Of a stretch of 64,000 nt of DNA, positions 39,074-46,762 are shown piece after piece. This stretch comes from Diadema setosum (Eukaryota; Echinodermata; Echinoidea; Diadematoida; Diadematidae): assembly GCF_964275005.1 (NCBI RefSeq), contig NC_092695.1, forward strand, positions 7,407,832 to 7,471,831, written 5' to 3'. The position numbers and the translations under genes were made by a program. The first letter of the stretch is position 1, and each line of letters opens with the position of its first letter. Under the pieces are notes generated by a model. The model was not told where the DNA came from. It saw only the letters and a list, made by a program, of their open reading frames with translations, and did not search any database.

Positions 39074-42000
39074 GTTATCTATCTATCTATATTTCTATCT
39101 GTCTAGCTAGGTATCAGTGTATTTATCTATATTTGTGCAAGTTTGTTGAATCTTCTGTGGGTGAACTTCCCCAACACATGATGAAATAATTCCCTTTCAA
39201 AAGATATCCCAGAATTCAGATTATATATAATGTTCTCTCTTGTATCGTTTCAAATACTTTCTAAGGATGCTCGGCTGTGATACATATATACTCAAGACAT
39301 CTGCATGGAATAAGTTAAGCACTATTTAAAAGCTCTAAGCATTATTCCAGCCTGAAATCAAGTAAGGGGGCAATTTATCTCAAAGGTGTGCCCATTCCAA
39401 ATGATGATTGGCTACTATAGATACCCAGTATGATATTATTCAAAAGAGAGTATATACACATGTTTATCCTGCAATGTAATGTATTCTTGTATATAACATG
39501 TACTCGATGTGTTGAAAAAAAAAAAGGAACTTTCCTGCACAATATTAATGTTCAACATGTGTCTTGTTTTGGGTTTATTTCTTTGAATTCTCAGCAAGGA
39601 CCAGGTCCTGTTGGTTCCAGGGGAGCAAGAATCTTGTGGATCCACAACGGAGACTTTCTCTTGACCTCGGGCTTTGACAGGTTAGTCCTCTGTTGATTGC
39701 AGGACCAAGACCTAAAGTAGGACTCACCTACTTCTCTCCCGGAAAATTTTCTAACATATAGCAGAAATGTCATAATGCCTCACACTACAATAAGTCCTGG
39801 ATCTTAGAGGCAAATCTGTCTATTAAACACAATTGAAATTCATGCAAAGTCACCTAGATTTAGAATGCAGTTGTAAAACAAGGTTGTGTTCTTAAAATGT
39901 ACTCATAAGTACCCTGGTTATGAGTGGAGATGTCTTGGTTGTTCACACTCAAAATTTCATTCAGTTGACAGCTGTGTGATAGATGTGGATGAGTCCATGC
40001 ACCACATACCCACATGGATGCTAGTAATACTTCACTAGCTTGTCCTATAATGATACAAATAATGACTGTCACTGTTTCTTTGAACATTCTATTAATTATC
40101 AGCACTCTGCCAGCATTCTTTCAAATATACACAGTTTTCTTTGTTGCTGTTCATCCTGTGATGTGTCATGTTCTGTTGTGTTCAGTTGAGTTCCATCAGA
40201 ATTAGTCATCCCAATACGATGATTAGACTTGGGCTGATGTGGCACCAAAAATCAACCTGAAATGAACTTCTATTTTGGCATGTTTATCATGTGCATATAG
40301 GTTTAATCTTGTGAATAATTTATAGATTTAAGCATTTTGAGTCATAGAGCATCATAAGGTACATTATCGCAAGACATGCTATTATTCTTTGCACGCTTTT
40401 ATAGTTGTAGAATTTTCTCAAGGTGATGCAATATTTGAGTAATTTGAAACTTAAAATTTGAGAGATTTGACAGAGCCGGAGCTGTATTGGTAAGATGACC
40501 CCATGCACTCTTCCACTGTACAGGACCTCCTGCCGTGTGGTGTCCATCTACGACCCCAATGACCTTTCGAAGGCTGTGGAGGACAAGGTCATAGACAAGA
40601 CGCCCTCAATTCTCTTGCCAACCTATGACCCTGACACCAATGTGGTCTTCCTTTCTGCAAAGGTGATGTAAAATAAAAATTGAGAGAAAAGGTTGAATCT
40701 CCATATCATTTCCTTCTTTTTTTTTCCAGAAAAATATTAGAGCCTTCAAATATGGAGTCAATTGTCCATAGTGGGTTTTGAAGGAGAAATAAAGCTAAGA
40801 AGCACAGTCTTTAAGATATAAACACAAAAAGTCAAAGTCTTCCCATATAGGTGTAAATTTTCCTTTATCTATTAACAAACTTTGCAGGAGTTGTATATAA
40901 AGACAAACAAACTCATAGCCTTACCACTGAAAAGTTAAAGTTAAGTGATATTATGGGTGAAAGCCTTATATTTTGCCCTTATATTTCTTTTCGGTCACAC
41001 AGGTATTTTGTCTATTTTTTTTTTTATTTGCCTCATCACCAATTGCCAGATTGCAATGATATTTTAAATGGAGACCTGCAATAATCCACTGATGTTGTCC
41101 ATACTCATGCTCTATTCATTTTGGAAATTCTTGCAGGTCCTGAGATTGAAATTTGCTCTCTTTACACCCAGCGGGTATCCTTCAACAAGAATGTCACAAT
41201 TTTTATGACCAATGTTTGTTCATTTTTTTTTTTATAATAACAGCTTTTTTCCCAGTTATTTTAAAGCAATGGAAATTGATAAACAACAGCCTTATTGTGC
41301 ACATATATTATGTCACAAAAGAGTTGTATCTTTCGTTACTATCATGTAAACTGCATATTGTCATTGATTTTGCATAATATGCTGGTTTTGACGTCAAATG
41401 TTGCATGGGTGATGATAGAGTAATTAGGGACAGTGCCCTCTATATATGAAGTCTGACCATTCACACTTTCTCGTTCCTCTGCAGGGTGAACGAGTGGTGG
41501 CAGGTCTGGAGGTTCTCAGGGAGGCTCCATATTTCCTTTCTCTCTCTAGCTACAGCTCCCCAACTCCTCTTCAGGTAATGCTACCGATGTTGTGCTCAGC
41601 CTGGTTATTTTGCTGTCAGTCAGACATACAGTTGAACCTCTCTTATCCGGCCTCCCTTTATCCGGATCTCTCTATTATACGGATGCAATCTCGCCGTGAT
41701 TTTTTTTAAAATAATTACGGGAGGAAAAGGGGATTCCCAACTCTTTGAGAACTCCTACACAAACACACATGAATTACATATTACTTCCAACATGATTAAC
41801 ATACATTACATCAAATTTCCTTTCAAATTGCTTACCTTCAGACATTTTAACATCCCCAAACATCCCCAAATGTAACAATGAAAAGGTTGCAGTATACACG
41901 TTGCTACATTGTGGTAATGGGCTACATCAGTACATGTGTATGTATATGTACATGTATAAAGCATTGAGTCTCCCATCCCTTATCCGGATGAGCGCCAGTC

Positions 42001-43619
42001 CTGACTTGTCCGGATACGAGAGGTTCAACTGTATTAGGATTTGAGACTGGGGCATGATTGTATTTTTCGAATGAAAATGTCAAGATGTTATGTACAAAGT
42101 ATATGGCAGGTTGTGAGATGATGACATAACTCACTCATTTGTATATTCACATAGACTGTTCAAGAACTGTTCTGTTGAAATTAACAAAACGTCACAGTTT
42201 CATAATTTCCCTGATATTTATGCAATTTTGATCAAATTTTCAATGATGTGCTTGCAAGATTTCACTCTTTATTTTCAGACTAACATTTAACTCATTCAGA
42301 ATTGCCTTGTAGCTCTGTCACATCAAATACCTACTTCTTGGTATATTGTATCAAAGTTATTTTGAGATGGGTATCTGGAAAGGGATTGTTTTTTTATTTC
42401 ACTCAAGTTAAAGCTCTCAACTGATTTGAACTTTAGGGCCAACTGGTCATGTTGTCTGTAGATTGGTTGTGCAATTCAGTGAAGTGACATAAACTGCTTG
42501 TCTTGGAGTCCTTCTGGTCTAAAGCAAAAGTTGTCAAAACTGACTGCACTTTTGGCATGAAGTGCAAACTTATGGTCATCTTGTAATATTTTGGTAATGC
42601 TAAGTGTAGTTCTTGCTGTGGTTTTTGCAATGAATATTTTTTACAAGCATTATGAGATTTATCAACAAGCATTACTGTGGTGTCATATTTTGCCCAACAT
42701 AAACAAATATTTTGAATGCATGTAATAAGATTATGGACAATGGATGCATAGATTTGTATACTTTGACAAACCAAGTATACAAAATATGATCAATTCTCTA
42801 TGCAAATTTGAGAAAGAAATATGTTGCGTTTGACTGAAGATGCTCCAATGAAATCCAGAGTGTTGATTCCACATTGGTCACTCTCTCTCCCTGTCCAGGC
42901 ATTGTCATTTTTGCCCAAGACTGTGTGTGTGGTCAAGGATGTGGAGTTCATGCGAGCTCTGATGCTGACCAAGACAACAATAGAACCCATCCATTTCACT
43001 CTCCCCAGGGTCAAGGTAAATGGAAACTTTATACTTTGTGGAAGTTTAAAACAAAATGGAAACATGTTTTATCTGTACTAACTCAAAAAGCATGCATCAG
43101 ATGATACAGTACAGAAATTGATATGATGTATAGTGAAATTGTGTGCAGTTTTGTTGATTGATATAATGTATAGCTGAATTGTGTGCAGTTTTGTTGATTG
43201 ATATGATGTATAGCTGAATTGTGTGCAGTTTTGTTGATTGATATGATGTATAGCTGAATTGTGTGCAGTTTTGTTGATTGATATGATGTATAGCTGAATT
43301 GTGTGCAGTTTTGTTGATTGATATGATGTATAGCTGAATAATGTGCAATTTTGTTGGAGGTAGTTTGGACATGATATTACGAATCCATCTTGTGAATTTC
43401 ATGTGTAGTTTTGAAATTAGGTTTCAGATTTTATTCTGTTTTGAACTCATTGTACATCAGAAATCTTTATGTGTCAGTGAATGGCTTTGTTTGCTAATCA
43501 TTAGTGAATAGAGTTATTAATGAGGAATTACCCTGGCCTGTGCTAGTCTCGGATTTAATCTTGAATTTCTTTTAGAGATGCTCTTATACTTTATGGCATG
43601 ATTGTGGAAAAATGTTGTT

Positions 43620-43656
<37 letters not shown>

Positions 43657-46600
43657 TGCTCTTATACTGTAAAAGTGGATATTTTGGTGAGAGTAATTTT
43701 CGCGCTCGGATGGATAAGATGAGTTTCGCATATTTTTAATTCCATGGAATCAGGACCGTCACAATAACTACTGGAACACGTGGTATACACAAATATTTGC
43801 ATGCTTTTATTTCCACGCTAGCTTCTGGTTGCGTGACACCGCGACAATTTCCACTTTTACAGCATACAATTGTATTTGTATACCATGGTGTACATATACA
43901 GTCAACTCTACGTAAGTCAATCTTGATGGGACTATATAAATCACATTGACTTTAGGGTATATTCAACTTTTGCTTGTACAGAAGAATATTAGACCTAGGG
44001 CTGTGAATGTGAATTGATTCTTTTTATTTTCATCGCCTTTGCCGATTACTTGAAGTATCTGCACCATCGACTTACGCAGAGTTCACTGTCGAGCATGTAA
44101 TTCAAAATGTCTATGTGATTGTGTCCCTTTCAGAAAGAGTACTTTCAAGATGACGTCTTTCCAGACACCACTGTTACGTGGGAACCACTTCTCAGCGCAT
44201 CAGACTGGTTTAGCGGGAAGGACGCAGAACCCAGGAAGATATGCCTGTGTCCAGAGGGAATGAAATATCGTGAGTTCTGCACATCTGTGCAATTGAGAAC
44301 TGATAAATCTTGGACAGGGCGTTAAGTCTGCCAATTCAAGAGAGCCTCAGTAGAATTATTTAGATTGATGAATTCTTTTGAGTAGTTTTTCTGGCAAATG
44401 ATTAACAAGTTGTCCTTCATCATCTTAAATAAGTAGAGATTGTTTAGTGTGTTAGAAGTAGCCATGACTAAATTCAACCCAATTGTGTATGCCCATGATT
44501 TTTTATCATGGCTACTAGTGAAACACTGAATAATTAGTGCTTATTTACATTGATAAATGGCAATTTTTCTCTGTTTTTTCCCCAAAACGGCATGAAGTGA
44601 GCTCTATTCCCAAGTCAGCGCCAGCTCCGGCAAAGTATTCCAGTGAGAAGGAGATTTCTTACAAGACAGATGCCGAGAAAAGAGATGAGGTGAGAACTCT
44701 TCTTCTTCTTTTTCTTCTTTTTCTTCTTCTTCTTCCCCTTCTTCTTCTTCTTCTTCTCTTCCTTTTTTTTTTTTTTTTGGTCTTTTTTTCTTCTCCTGCT
44801 CCTCCTCCATAGACTTTCTTCTCATAGAAATTTATATCGTTGTTGTTGCAGATTGATATTGTTTTTTAGTTTTATCATCATCATCATTACCATCTTCTTC
44901 TTCTTCATCCTCCCCTTTTCATCATTAGTGATATCAGTTTCATCATCGTTATTTTGAGAAGAGAATTTATATGTCTTGTGATCATTCTGTGTTTTCTGAT
45001 CAGATCATGGCCGCCATGACCAACAAGCTTGCCCTGAAGGCAGAACCGTTGCCCCAGGACGACTTCGAGGGCGTCGACGATGATGAATGGGTAAGATCGA
45101 ACTCTCTTCGTCATTTCCCCCAAATGTCGTCTGCATTCTTTTTCACTCTTGTGGAATATAGGAATTTAAATCCCATAGCCTACTGCTCAGACAGTGAGCT
45201 TAGGCTTGTGATAGCATCTTCTCTTGTATATGTTTGCCACACTGAAGGATTATATCTGTTTGCATCACAGAGTGGGCAGACGGATAGCCTTTTGTCAAGG
45301 CCCTCTCGCTGTAATGGGCGAGCGAAACAAGCCCAGCCGAGCACGACAGCGCGAGGGCCTTTTGAGATCTGCTTCACACATTATTATTCGTGACACGTGA
45401 ACCCTACTGAATATTCAAATGAACGGGTTCCGGTCGACCAATGGAATGGCGCGCTCCCCACATCCTCAGCCTTGATGTTGTCATGCCTGTTCGCATGCAT
45501 CACTGACCACCCGTGGAGGTCTTTGGCGTGCATTCGCTGTATTCAAATCAGGTTAGAGCAGACAGACACACTGATTGGTCAACTTTTGCTCCTGAAATCG
45601 GGAAGCAAAAGTCGGTAATTCAAAGGGCTAACAAAAGGATGCGAAGCAGATCTCAAAAGGCCCTCGCACAAACTCACTCAGCCAGGCTCTCTTCACCATA
45701 CAGCGAGAGGGCCTTGACAAAAGGCTAGCAGACAGATTGACAAAGTATGTCCAGATAATAATGGTTTGCTATTCCTGTTCAATCTAGTGTATATGCCTTA
45801 AAGGGACTGTACAGTACTGGTTGAGGTGGGGATTCATGTTTTGAACATTCCTAAGTGAGATAATGAAAAGCCTCTTATGAAATATGAAAGAGCATGTAAT
45901 TTTAAGAAGGATTCAACGTTTATTTGATGAAAATTGGTTTTCAAATGGCTGAGATATCCAAAAAAGTGCTAATAATAAAAGGCAACATGCCACATCTTTA
46001 TTAGGATCTCTTTGTTTCACCTTGTTTTTTGGATATATCAGCCATTTCAAAACCGATTTTCATGGAATAAACTTTACCCCTTAGAACTGCATCCTCTTTG
46101 ACATCTCATAGAGTGGCTTCTGAATATCTCGCAAAACGTTAAAAGCTAAATCCTCACCTCGACCAGAACTGTACACACCCTTTAACATGTTTTGTATCAG
46201 TATATTTTAAATTGCCAGCTATACCTGAAAACCACCATCATCCAGTAAGCAATGCAGTGTAGTAGTATTTTGGGGATTTGATTACCTGAGTGAGTCTAAT
46301 TAAACTTTTCATCCCCTATCATGGCTGGGTTATCCACATGCAGCATGAACGAACCATTTGTCTTCTTTGCTTTAGATTATGCCAAAGTGCAGAATTATTT
46401 TTTTAAGTAGTGGTTAACAGTAATTGAAAACCATGCAGCCTCTTCAGAAATGTCTCAACACAGATTAATCACCTGCAAGTAGCTAATATGTGATCCTGAG
46501 TAATGAATATGAAACCACGTCACGGAATCCAGCTGAACAATTCTTTGCTTGGTCAGTAGTGGACTCAGGAAGGCGTGCATCCCCTTTATTTTTTGCTGAG

Positions 46601-46762
46601 ATAAAAGAAATAAGAATAAAAAATGAAAGGGGACAGGTTTATTTTTTTATTTCCCACCACCTTTTCTGGAATTCCTGGATCCACCCCTGTTGATGCACAC
46701 TCTACTCACTACTTATTGATTTCTCCCATAAATATTTCATCTTTTTCTTGCAGGATGACTAG
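15088..46762 (+). CDS. CORO7: Coronin-7 (tandem WD40 coronin), complete coding sequence in 25 exons
   Basis: Coronin-7 is the long, two-unit coronin (POD-1 in flies) that acts at the trans-Golgi and in F-actin control of endosome-directed traffic. Coding exons: 15088-15147, 16226-16322, 17992-18143, 24141-24327, 27602-27726, 29272-29358, 29945-30027, 30645-30699, 32237-32294, 32851-32996, 33937-34032, 34733-34864, 35336-35566, 36600-36746, 37291-37486, 38035-38177, 38704-38808, 39595-39680, 40524-40662, 41485-41574, 42899-43015, 44134-44269, 44598-44689, 45004-45090, 46754-46762. They sum to 2856 bases, 951 residues plus stop, close to vertebrate CORO7 (about 925). All phases agree and no exon needs a frame repair. 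Both coronin starts (SRFKVSKF, TSKFRHLQ) and both unit ends (ELFPDTAG, DDVFPDTT) are present. Weaker splice signals: donors GTCAGT at 30028 and GTTGGT at 32295, acceptor AAG before 44598. Confidence 0.97.
16367..16451. mobile_element. Small TTAA-flanked palindromic element (CCCATTGAGGACGAG), copy 1
   Basis: TTAA plus CCCATTGAGGACGAG at the left mirrors CCTCAACGGG plus TTAA at the right, with an inner palindrome GAGTATACTC. It is about 85 bp and non-coding, and lies in CORO7 intron 2. Confidence 0.65.
16926..17259. mobile_element. TTAA-flanked fold-back MITE, copy 1
   Basis: Ends AGGGATAGTATGGTTTTGG and CCAAAACTATACCATCCCT are inverted copies, each flanked by TTAA (16922-16925, 17260-17263). 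The centre is also an inverted repeat: GGCTGAGATATCCAAAA on one side, TTTTGGATATGTCAG on the other. It has no open frame of note. TTAA targets are typical of piggyBac-type transposases. Confidence 0.85.
18510..19210. mobile_element. TGTGAC-family TIR element, copy A
   Basis: The left end TGTGACCATGCATCACAAAA and the right end (TTTTGTAATGCAGGGTCACA) form an inverted pair. Roughly 700 bp, non-coding. It shares ordered internal text with copies B, C and D (for example CTTCATTGTTGTTGCTCC and TTTCCAATATTTAGATA). Confidence 0.8.
19211..19894. mobile_element. TGTGAC-family TIR element, copy B, directly adjoining copy A
   Basis: It starts within GGGTCACATATGTGACAGTG, so copies A and B are head-to-tail with their ends fused. 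Internal order is identical to copy A with scattered substitutions and small indels. Confidence 0.8.
19897..20146. mobile_element. Palindromic MITE with TATCGTCGCTGGG termini
   Basis: The left TATCGTCGCTGGGGTGACAA is the inverse of the right end, which finishes TTGTCGCCCAGCGACGATA. It is about 250 bp and non-coding, inserted between copy B and the first ATATC run, so it interrupts the TGTGAC/ATATC block. Confidence 0.75.
20193..21290. mobile_element. TGTGAC-family TIR element, copy C, split by a TTAA MITE
   Basis: The ends TATGTGACTGTGCATCAC and GATGCAGGGTCACATAT are present. The body is interrupted at 20548-20938 by the TTAA MITE; without the insert it is close to 700 bp like copies A and B. 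Confidence 0.8.
20548..20938. mobile_element. TTAA-flanked fold-back MITE, copy 2, nested in another element
   Basis: It is flanked by TTAA at 20544-20547 and 20939-20942. It interrupts the third TGTGAC-family element. The undisrupted copy at 18510-19210 has a single TTAA at the same place (ATGTG TTAA TAAAGCATG), so the duplicated TTAA is a true target duplication. Confidence 0.9.
21287..21642. repeat. ATATC/ATATATC satellite
   Basis: About 355 bases consist almost entirely of ATATC with occasional ATATATC and AAATATC variants. A shorter run lies at 20147-20192. The open frame through it (HIISYHII) is a by-product of the 5-base period. Both runs abut TGTGAC-family ends, whose terminal CACATAT can seed the repeat. 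Confidence 0.9.
21895..23344. mobile_element. TA-flanked DNA element with CCGTATTCTCCGG termini and internal tandem repeats
   Basis: CCGTATTCTCCGG at the left and CCGGAGAATACGG at the right, each bordered by TA, fit a Tc1/mariner-superfamily non-autonomous element. The inversion extends inward (AAGGCCGCACC / GTGCGGCC). The 1450-bp body carries five tandem units (next entry) and no transposase. Confidence 0.75.
22343..23221. repeat. Five tandem 178-bp units inside the TA-flanked element
   Basis: GCAACTTGTT marks unit starts at 22343, 22532, 22710, 22888 and 23066, with a decayed sixth at about 23222. Spacings are 189, 178, 178 and 178, then 156. Units 2, 3 and 5 are nearly identical, so amplification is recent. 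Each carries TGGCACGGAAGCAACAGTGG or a close form. Confidence 0.85.
23775..23875. mobile_element. Small palindromic element of the GAGTATACTC family, copy 2, reversed
   Basis: It contains CCCGAGTATACTCAGGACTAG and a diverged left end (CCCATGGAGGACGA). The order of its internal parts is reversed relative to the copies at 16367 and 30440. Confidence 0.45.
25387..25916. mobile_element. TA-flanked MITE with CTGTATACGCTATA termini
   Basis: CTGTATACGCTATAATTTTC at the left mirrors a right end of CGCGAAATGTATAGCGTATACAG type, both bordered by TA. TTCGCG repeats are prominent at both ends. It is 530 bp and non-coding. A shorter relative lies at 60705-60905. Confidence 0.75.
26009..26568. mobile_element. 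Fold-back element with AGGAAACCCAAAGAG / CTCTTGGGGTTTC ends
   Basis: The left half (GTGACAGCAGCAACATTAGT, AAGTTTGAG, CAATCGATAAAAAAGTTAT) is the inverse of the right half (CTAATGTTGCTGCTTTCAC, CTCAAACTTTC, ATAACTTTTGCATCGATTG). A TTAA precedes the left end. About 560 bp. A half copy lies at 60460-60600. Confidence 0.65.
27785..28006. mobile_element. TA-flanked CAGTGCACTCC / GGAGTCCACTG element (pogo-like)
   Basis: CAGTGCACTCCTGTT at the left mirrors GCGGGAGTCCACTG at the right, bordered by TA. Inside, TTATAACGAACACGG and GATATAACAAAAG recall the known pogo/Tigger-type MITEs. 222 bp, in CORO7 intron 5. A fragment (GATATAATGAAAGAAAACTG) lies near 63411. Confidence 0.7.
28299..29015. mobile_element. 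TIR element with GGC-poly(A)-TTGTTGCATTGG termini
   Basis: GGC, an A run, then TTGTTGCATTGGTGTAAC at the left mirrors GTTACGCCAATGCAACAA, a T run, then GGCC at the right. GGGTCGG motifs follow on both sides. About 717 bp, in CORO7 intron 5, non-coding. The superfamily is not clear. Confidence 0.7.
30440..30533. mobile_element. Small palindromic element of the GAGTATACTC family, copy 3
   Basis: CCCATTGAGGATGAGTCCCA, AAGTATACTCG and TGTTGTAGCAAAATCAGTCC match copy 1 in order; the right end is CTCAATAGGTTAA. It lies in CORO7 intron 7. Confidence 0.6.
30966..31734. mobile_element. TIR element with TATGTGACCCGCTACAA termini
   Basis: TATGTGACCCGCTACAACAA with following CCTAAAGTCGCGC mirrors GCGCGACTTTAGGATC...TTGTAGCGGGTCACATATA. 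About 769 bp. The middle (31190-31460) is GC-rich. It lies in CORO7 intron 8. The outer GTGACC resembles the TGTGAC family but the rest differs. Confidence 0.8.
31812..32203. mobile_element. TTAA fold-back MITE, copy 3, diverged ends
   Basis: The inner palindrome is clear (GCAGAGATATCCAAAAAC and TTTTTCTGGATATCTCAGCC), and the ends read GGTTGGTGTAGTTTTGG and CCAAAACAATACCATC. TTAA flanks have decayed. It lies 33 bases upstream of CORO7 exon 9, possibly close enough to touch its branch-point region. Confidence 0.8.
33146..33236 (-). mobile_element. tRNA-derived SINE head
   Basis: On the minus strand the text runs GCTCGGTACATCAAGAGG, an anticodon-arm-like ACCTA...TAGGT, then a B box GGTTCAAATCC. 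It is tRNA-like but not a clean tRNA gene. It lies in CORO7 intron 10. Confidence 0.55.
33316..33485 (+). mobile_element. tRNA-derived SINE, facing the copy at 33146
   Basis: TAGTCTAGTGGATGTGACAT acts as a decayed A-box region and AGCTTCAAATCCC as a B box, followed by a tail (TATGCCCATTATTTTG, GATAAACGGCAATTTG) that recurs at 44490-44565. Confidence 0.5.
34117..34420. mobile_element. Fold-back element with GTTTACACC-type ends
   Basis: The left GGTGCGTTTACACCGAGCAC, GGTTTTTGCTATG and GCCAAAAGGAACCATGCCTG are mirrored by CAGACATGGTTCCTTTTGGC, CATAGTAAAAACCCC and a right end containing GAAGTAAACACAGCCC. About 300 bp in CORO7 intron 11. The right end abuts a tRNA-like sequence. Confidence 0.65.
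34421..34492 (-). mobile_element. tRNA-derived SINE head or tRNA pseudogene
   Basis: On the minus strand a perfect A box TGGCTCAGTTGG and a B box GGGTTTGATTC lie at tRNA spacing over about 72 bases. The anticodon stem is imperfect and the acceptor ends do not pair well, so a working tRNA is unlikely. Confidence 0.6.
34529..34683. mobile_element. GTGGCGGATCCAG-type MITE
   Basis: AGTGGCGGATCCAG at the left mirrors CTGGATCCGCCCCTG at the right; inside are GTGCCCCCTCT and poly-G/poly-C tracts. A diverged relative lies at 46553-46690. It lies in CORO7 intron 11, about 50 bases from exon 12. Confidence 0.65.
34733..35566 (+). CDS. CORO7: CORO7 exons 12-13: low-complexity linker between the two coronin units
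   Basis: Residues 383-503 are rich in Ser, Thr, Pro, Gln and Ala, including a run of five Ser encoded by TCA repeats (near 35407) and a run of Ala from GCA repeats. This is the expected disordered linker of coronin-7. The exon ends in KKKFTMGQTSKFRHLQ, the start signature of the second coronin unit. TCA and GCA repeat tracts make length variation between alleles likely. Both exons keep frame (132 and 231 bases). Confidence 0.93.
35689..35887. mobile_element. TA-flanked CTGTAAAAC MITE in CORO7 intron 13
   Basis: CTGTAAAACAAGGAATGTCC begins the element and CATGTGGTACAG ends it; TA borders both ends, and TTTCATGCCGCCAAAAAG repeats lie inside. 199 bp, a diverged relative of the CTGTAAAAGTGGA family. 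Confidence 0.5.
36600..44269 (+). CDS. CORO7: CORO7 exons 14-22: second coronin WD40 unit
   Basis: Residues 504-889 repeat the coronin plan: HIINIRNVSINVFGECDGFH, FAWDPFNDNRLAVASDDAKI then RIWSFG, IKFHPLASDVLLSASYDMTL then KIWDLTS, FSAAWSPDGKKIATVSKDGQ then IRVYEP, GARILWIHNGDFLLTSGFDR and YDPDTNVVFLSAKGE. The unit ends with ALSFLPKTVCVVKDVEFMRA and KEYFQDDVFPDTTVTWEPLL, near-identical in plan to vertebrate CORO7. Intron 21 (43016-44133) carries a 40-bp minisatellite, a CA run and a MITE. Confidence 0.95.
36790..36975. mobile_element. Decayed CTGTAAAAGTGGA-family MITE in CORO7 intron 14
   Basis: The internal order GCGAGTAATTTTTCGTGCTT, GGAATCAAGACATTGATTAA, TTTGCACTAGTTTCTGG matches the copies at 43667 and 56172, but the ends are lost. 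Confidence 0.5.
38249..38345 (+). mobile_element. tRNA-derived SINE head
   Basis: AGTGGATAGTTCAATGGG resembles an A box region and GAAGGTTCAAGGCC a B box at tRNA-like spacing. It lies in CORO7 intron 16. Confidence 0.4.
38950..39118. repeat. TATC/TCTG microsatellite
   Basis: TATC and TGTC tetramers run for about 160 bases in CORO7 intron 17. Confidence 0.9.
41629..42031. mobile_element. TA-flanked CAGTTGAACCTCTC element (pogo-like)
   Basis: CAGTTGAACCTCTCTTATCC mirrors a right end of GGATACGAGAGGTTCAACTG, and both are bordered by TA. ATCCGGAT-type motifs recur inside both ends. 403 bp, non-coding, in CORO7 intron 20. The TIR start resembles Tigger/pogo elements. Confidence 0.75.
42040..42290. 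mobile_element. Half copy of the GGAAATCC fold-back family in CORO7 intron 20
   Basis: It shares TATGGCAGGTTGTGAG, GATGACATAA, ACTGTTCAAGAACT and TTTTCAGACTAAC with the right half of the element at 53814-54432, in the same order. The terminal CCCCTTTAA is absent. Confidence 0.5.
43118..43347. repeat. CORO7: 40-bp minisatellite in CORO7 intron 21
   Basis: The unit TATGATGTATAGCTGAATTG plus GTGCAGTTTTGTTGATTG-type text repeats nearly six times with few changes. The minus-strand frame through it (INQQNCTQFSYTSYQ) is an artefact of the period. Confidence 0.85.
43667..43862. mobile_element. CTGTAAAAGTGGA MITE, complete copy in CORO7 intron 21
   Basis: CTGTAAAAGTGGA at the left mirrors TCCACTTTTACAG at the right. 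196 bp with TA at the left border. Shared internal text: TTCCATGGAATCAGGAC and CTTCTGGTTGCG. Confidence 0.75.
44598..46762 (+). CDS. CORO7: CORO7 exons 23-25: acidic C-terminal tail with a 9-base last coding exon
   Basis: The tail reads SSIPKSAPAPAKYSSEKEIS, then an EKRDE stretch, then IMAAMTNKLALKAEPLPQDD and FEGVDDDEWDD before the stop. The acidic stretch with a conserved Trp near the end is the C-terminal hallmark of long coronins. The last exon contributes only GAT GAC TAG (46754-46762) after a clear TTTTTCTTGCAG acceptor. The exon 23 acceptor has a pyrimidine tract but ends in AAG. It is the only choice that keeps phase with both neighbours. Confidence 0.9.
44697..44770. repeat. CORO7: TTC microsatellite directly after a CORO7 exon
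   Basis: TTC repeats begin 8 bases after the exon 23 donor (44689/44690). The reverse frame is a Glu-rich artefact. Confidence 0.9.
45285..45727. mobile_element. TAGCCTTTTGTCAAGGCCC TIR element with 9-bp target duplication
   Basis: TAGCCTTTTGTCAAGGCCCT and AGGGCCTTGACAAAAGGCTA are perfect inverted ends. GCAGACGGA (45276-45284) and GCAGACAGA (45728-45736) flank it, 8 of 9 matching. A second inner inverted pair (GCGAGGGCCTTTTGAGATCT and its inverse, 45350-45369 / 45650-45669) repeats the outer GAGGGCCTT. 443 bp, in CORO7 intron 24. A 9-bp duplication suggests a Mutator-like source. Confidence 0.8.
45802..46181. mobile_element. TTAA fold-back MITE, copy 4
   Basis: Ends AGGGACTGTACAGTACTGG and CCAGAACTGTACACACCCT are flanked by TTAA on both sides. 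It is closely related to copy 6 (both share GAGGTGGGGATTC and the right-hand TCCTCACCTCGACCAGAACT). It lies in CORO7 intron 24. Confidence 0.85.
46553..46690. mobile_element. Diverged relative of the GGATCCAG MITE in CORO7 intron 24
   Basis: AGTAGTGGACTCAGGAAGGC at the left and GGAATTCCTGGATCCACCCC at the right are decayed versions of the ends at 34529-34683, with the same CCCCTTTATTTTT internal stretch. Confidence 0.5.

Noticed and set aside
43097-43402. 101-residue minus-strand frame with INQQNCTQF repeats
   Set aside because: It follows from the 40-bp minisatellite in a CORO7 intron.
44604-44825. Glu/Lys-rich minus-strand frame
   Set aside because: It is the reverse of a TTC microsatellite and CORO7 exon 23.
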